DNA of 64,000 nt from Salinivirga cyanobacteriivorans (GTDB lineage Bacteria > Bacteroidota > Bacteroidia > Bacteroidales > Salinivirgaceae), in the NCBI RefSeq assembly GCF_001443605.1, contig NZ_CP013118.1, positions 1 to 64,000 of the forward strand. The letters are read 5' to 3'. Below are positions 62,677-64,000 of this stretch, in pieces. The notes under the pieces are model-generated. The model was given only the letters and a program-made list of their open reading frames with translations, ran no database searches and was not told where the DNA came from. Position 1 is the stretch's first letter; each line of letters begins with the position of its first letter. The position numbers were made by a program, and so were the translations under genes.

Positions 62677-64000
62677 ATTGATCGTATTTTTGCTCCATAT
62701 TTATTTGGGCGGCAGCCTTTTCTAGTTGTGCCTTTTTTATGTAAAAATCATACCTGGCAATAACCTGTTGTTCCTCTGCTATTCGAAATTCTTCCAGGGC
62801 ATTAATATGTTCAAGTTGATTTACCATACCTTGACGGTATTTTTTATTAATGATTTTCCAGGTAGCTTTTGTATGTTTTACCTGCTGTGTTTTGGCCTCA
62901 TACTTTTTGTAAGCAGCCCTGAGACTGTAATATGCGTTAATAAGCTGTATATCAATTTTCTTTTGCACTTTTTGTTTTTCCAGCTCAGCCTCCTGAAGAC
63001 CAATGCGTGCTTCTTCCAGTTTTGAATTTCGCCTCATTCCCTGGAAAAGAGGCCATTGCAACACAAGTGATGCAATGTAAAAGTCATCATCGTGCTCAAA
63101 CTGATAATGTTTACCCTGAAAACCATAATCAAAAACAAATGTGAGTTCTGGCCAGTAGTTCGATTTCATGAGTTTTTCATTATATCGGGCAGCCCTGGCC
63201 GCAGCATACACCTGTTCTATTTCTTCACGCTTTGAAGCGTTCTGTTTAAAAGTATCAATTTTTTGGATGGGAATAAGCGAATCATATTGAGTATCTTTTT
63301 CAATAGTATGCCCTGGCTCCCTGTTAAGCAAAAAGTTAAACCACGATGTGGCCTTTTGCATTTTTTCTGTTGCACCGGCATGTGCCTCCTCCCATTCGGC
63401 AATGCGGGTTCTGGACTTTAAAACATGGTCGTAGGTCACTTTCTGGTTTTCATACATTTTTTTGTTTACATACAGGTTCTCATCTAAAATACGCTTGTTT
63501 TTATTTAAAACCTCCAATAAACCAATACTTTTCAGATAATTAAAATATGCCTTTTTAATTTCTGATACCAGTTCCCGGGCATAGGCATTGCGACCCTGTT
63601 TTTTTACATTGCTTATGGCCCGGCTCATTTTGGAATTATAATAGATTTCTCCATTTAGTATCGGCTGCGTTAGCCTGATTTTGGTTTCATGCTCCTGCGT
63701 ACGTAAAAAATCAAATTGCTGATTCTCTATCTGTGGAAACATTGCAGTACCGGTAAGCTGATTGAGTGTACTGTAAACAGGATTTAACATATCTCCAACG
63801 GGCAAATCAATGGTTCGTCCGCCATCTGCCTTTGAAAATCTTGCATTGACAGTTATTTCGGGCCAGTAATAGCTTTTTGCCTGTTTAATTATTTCAACGC
63901 TTTTTCGGTAATCAAGCGTTTTCTGTTTTAGTACAATATTATTTTCAAGACCTTCATTTATATAATCGCCCAATAATGATGATTGACCAAAAGCATTGGC
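62666..64000 (-). CDS. TolC-family outer membrane protein (partial)
   Basis: The outer membrane channel of the efflux system. The frame is open to the end of the window, so the true start and most of the signal peptide are missing. The visible part begins with ANAFGQSSLLGDYI, which looks like the end of a signal peptide and the mature start. Two long helical repeats typical of TolC follow, with beta-strand segments such as TEIRLTQPIL-like KIRLTQPIL and LVLQWPLFQGM. The C-terminal half ends in long coiled coils. It is first in the operon. Confidence 0.93.
   Translation of the reverse strand, partial: ANAFGQSSLLGDYINEGLENNIVLKQKTLDYRKSVEIIKQAKSYYWPEITVNARFSKADGGRTIDLPVGDMLNPVYSTLNQLTGTAMFPQIENQQFDFLRTQEHETKIRLTQPILNGEIYYNSKMSRAISNVKKQGRNAYARELVSEIKKAYFNYLKSIGLLEVLNKNKRILDENLYVNKKMYENQKVTYDHVLKSRTRIAEWEEAHAGATEKMQKATSWFNFLLNREPGHTIEKDTQYDSLIPIQKIDTFKQNASKREEIEQVYAAARAARYNEKLMKSNYWPELTFVFDYGFQGKHYQFEHDDDFYIASLVLQWPLFQGMRRNSKLEEARIGLQEAELEKQKVQKKIDIQLINAYYSLRAAYKKYEAKTQQVKHTKATWKIINKKYRQGMVNQLEHINALEEFRIAEEQQVIARYDFYIKKAQLEKAAAQINMEQKYDQYEK

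Overview
The window looks like the start of a chromosome from a member of the Bacteroidota. It opens exactly at the dnaA start codon. It carries several families typical of that phylum: DUF4252, DUF4159, DUF4105, a BT_3928-like protein, PD40 and TPR exported proteins, and an RprX/RprY-type two-component pair. Several promoters match the Bacteroidota pattern TTTG-N(about 19)-TAnnTTTG, and clear Shine-Dalgarno sequences are scarce. Base composition is moderately AT-rich. A marine or anaerobic Marinilabiliales-like organism is a guess only; nothing here fixes the genus.

Layout. 1-7.6 kb: dnaA, map, a fabG-like reductase, a VWA-like membrane protein, a lipoprotein and an M48 membrane protease. 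7.8-10.7 kb: an ECF sigma factor operon (sigma factor, small membrane protein, DUF4252 protein) whose middle gene is split by a 1,397-bp IS4-type element with a perfect 9-bp target duplication. 10.9-20.5 kb: a PD40 exported protein, about 0.6 kb of non-coding DNA, an XRE regulator, pyrD, a tandem adenylate kinase, a FemAB-like protein, a TPR protein and gyrA. 20.6-32.4 kb: clpC, tpx, a very repetitive exported coiled-coil protein, a hybrid histidine kinase, a thioredoxin-fold protein, plsY, cdaA and folP. 32.7-44.5 kb: tmk, a BT_3928-like protein, an orphan DppB-like permease, tpiA, prmA, a 1,547-residue exported protein of unknown function, rsmE, a DUF4159 protein and a glycosyltransferase 9. 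44.4-47.1 kb: three small exported proteins and rpsF-rpsR-rplI. 47.1-51.1 kb: an rprXY-like two-component system with unusual intergenic DNA on both sides. 51.1-64 kb: an aldehyde dehydrogenase, a SiaC-like protein, a LysM protein with an SLC13-type transporter, a DUF4105 protein, and a three-gene RND efflux operon whose first gene runs off the window end.

Most of the content is core metabolism and envelope biology. The parts that stand out are non-coding. Four GGTTAAA repeats are spaced by one DNA turn between two divergent promoters. One promoter drives the two-component genes; the other drives a candidate small RNA of about 110 nt with its own terminator. On the other side of the response regulator lies a 36-codon single-membrane-segment ORF with a consensus promoter, followed by a dense cluster of GCTTAA/TTAAGC hexamers. 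Other points of interest are an adenylate kinase duplication whose second half has lost key acidic residues, 252-bp near-identical repeats in the coiled-coil gene, and an IS element with an inward-facing terminator just upstream of its transposase promoter. No tRNA, rRNA or CRISPR was seen.
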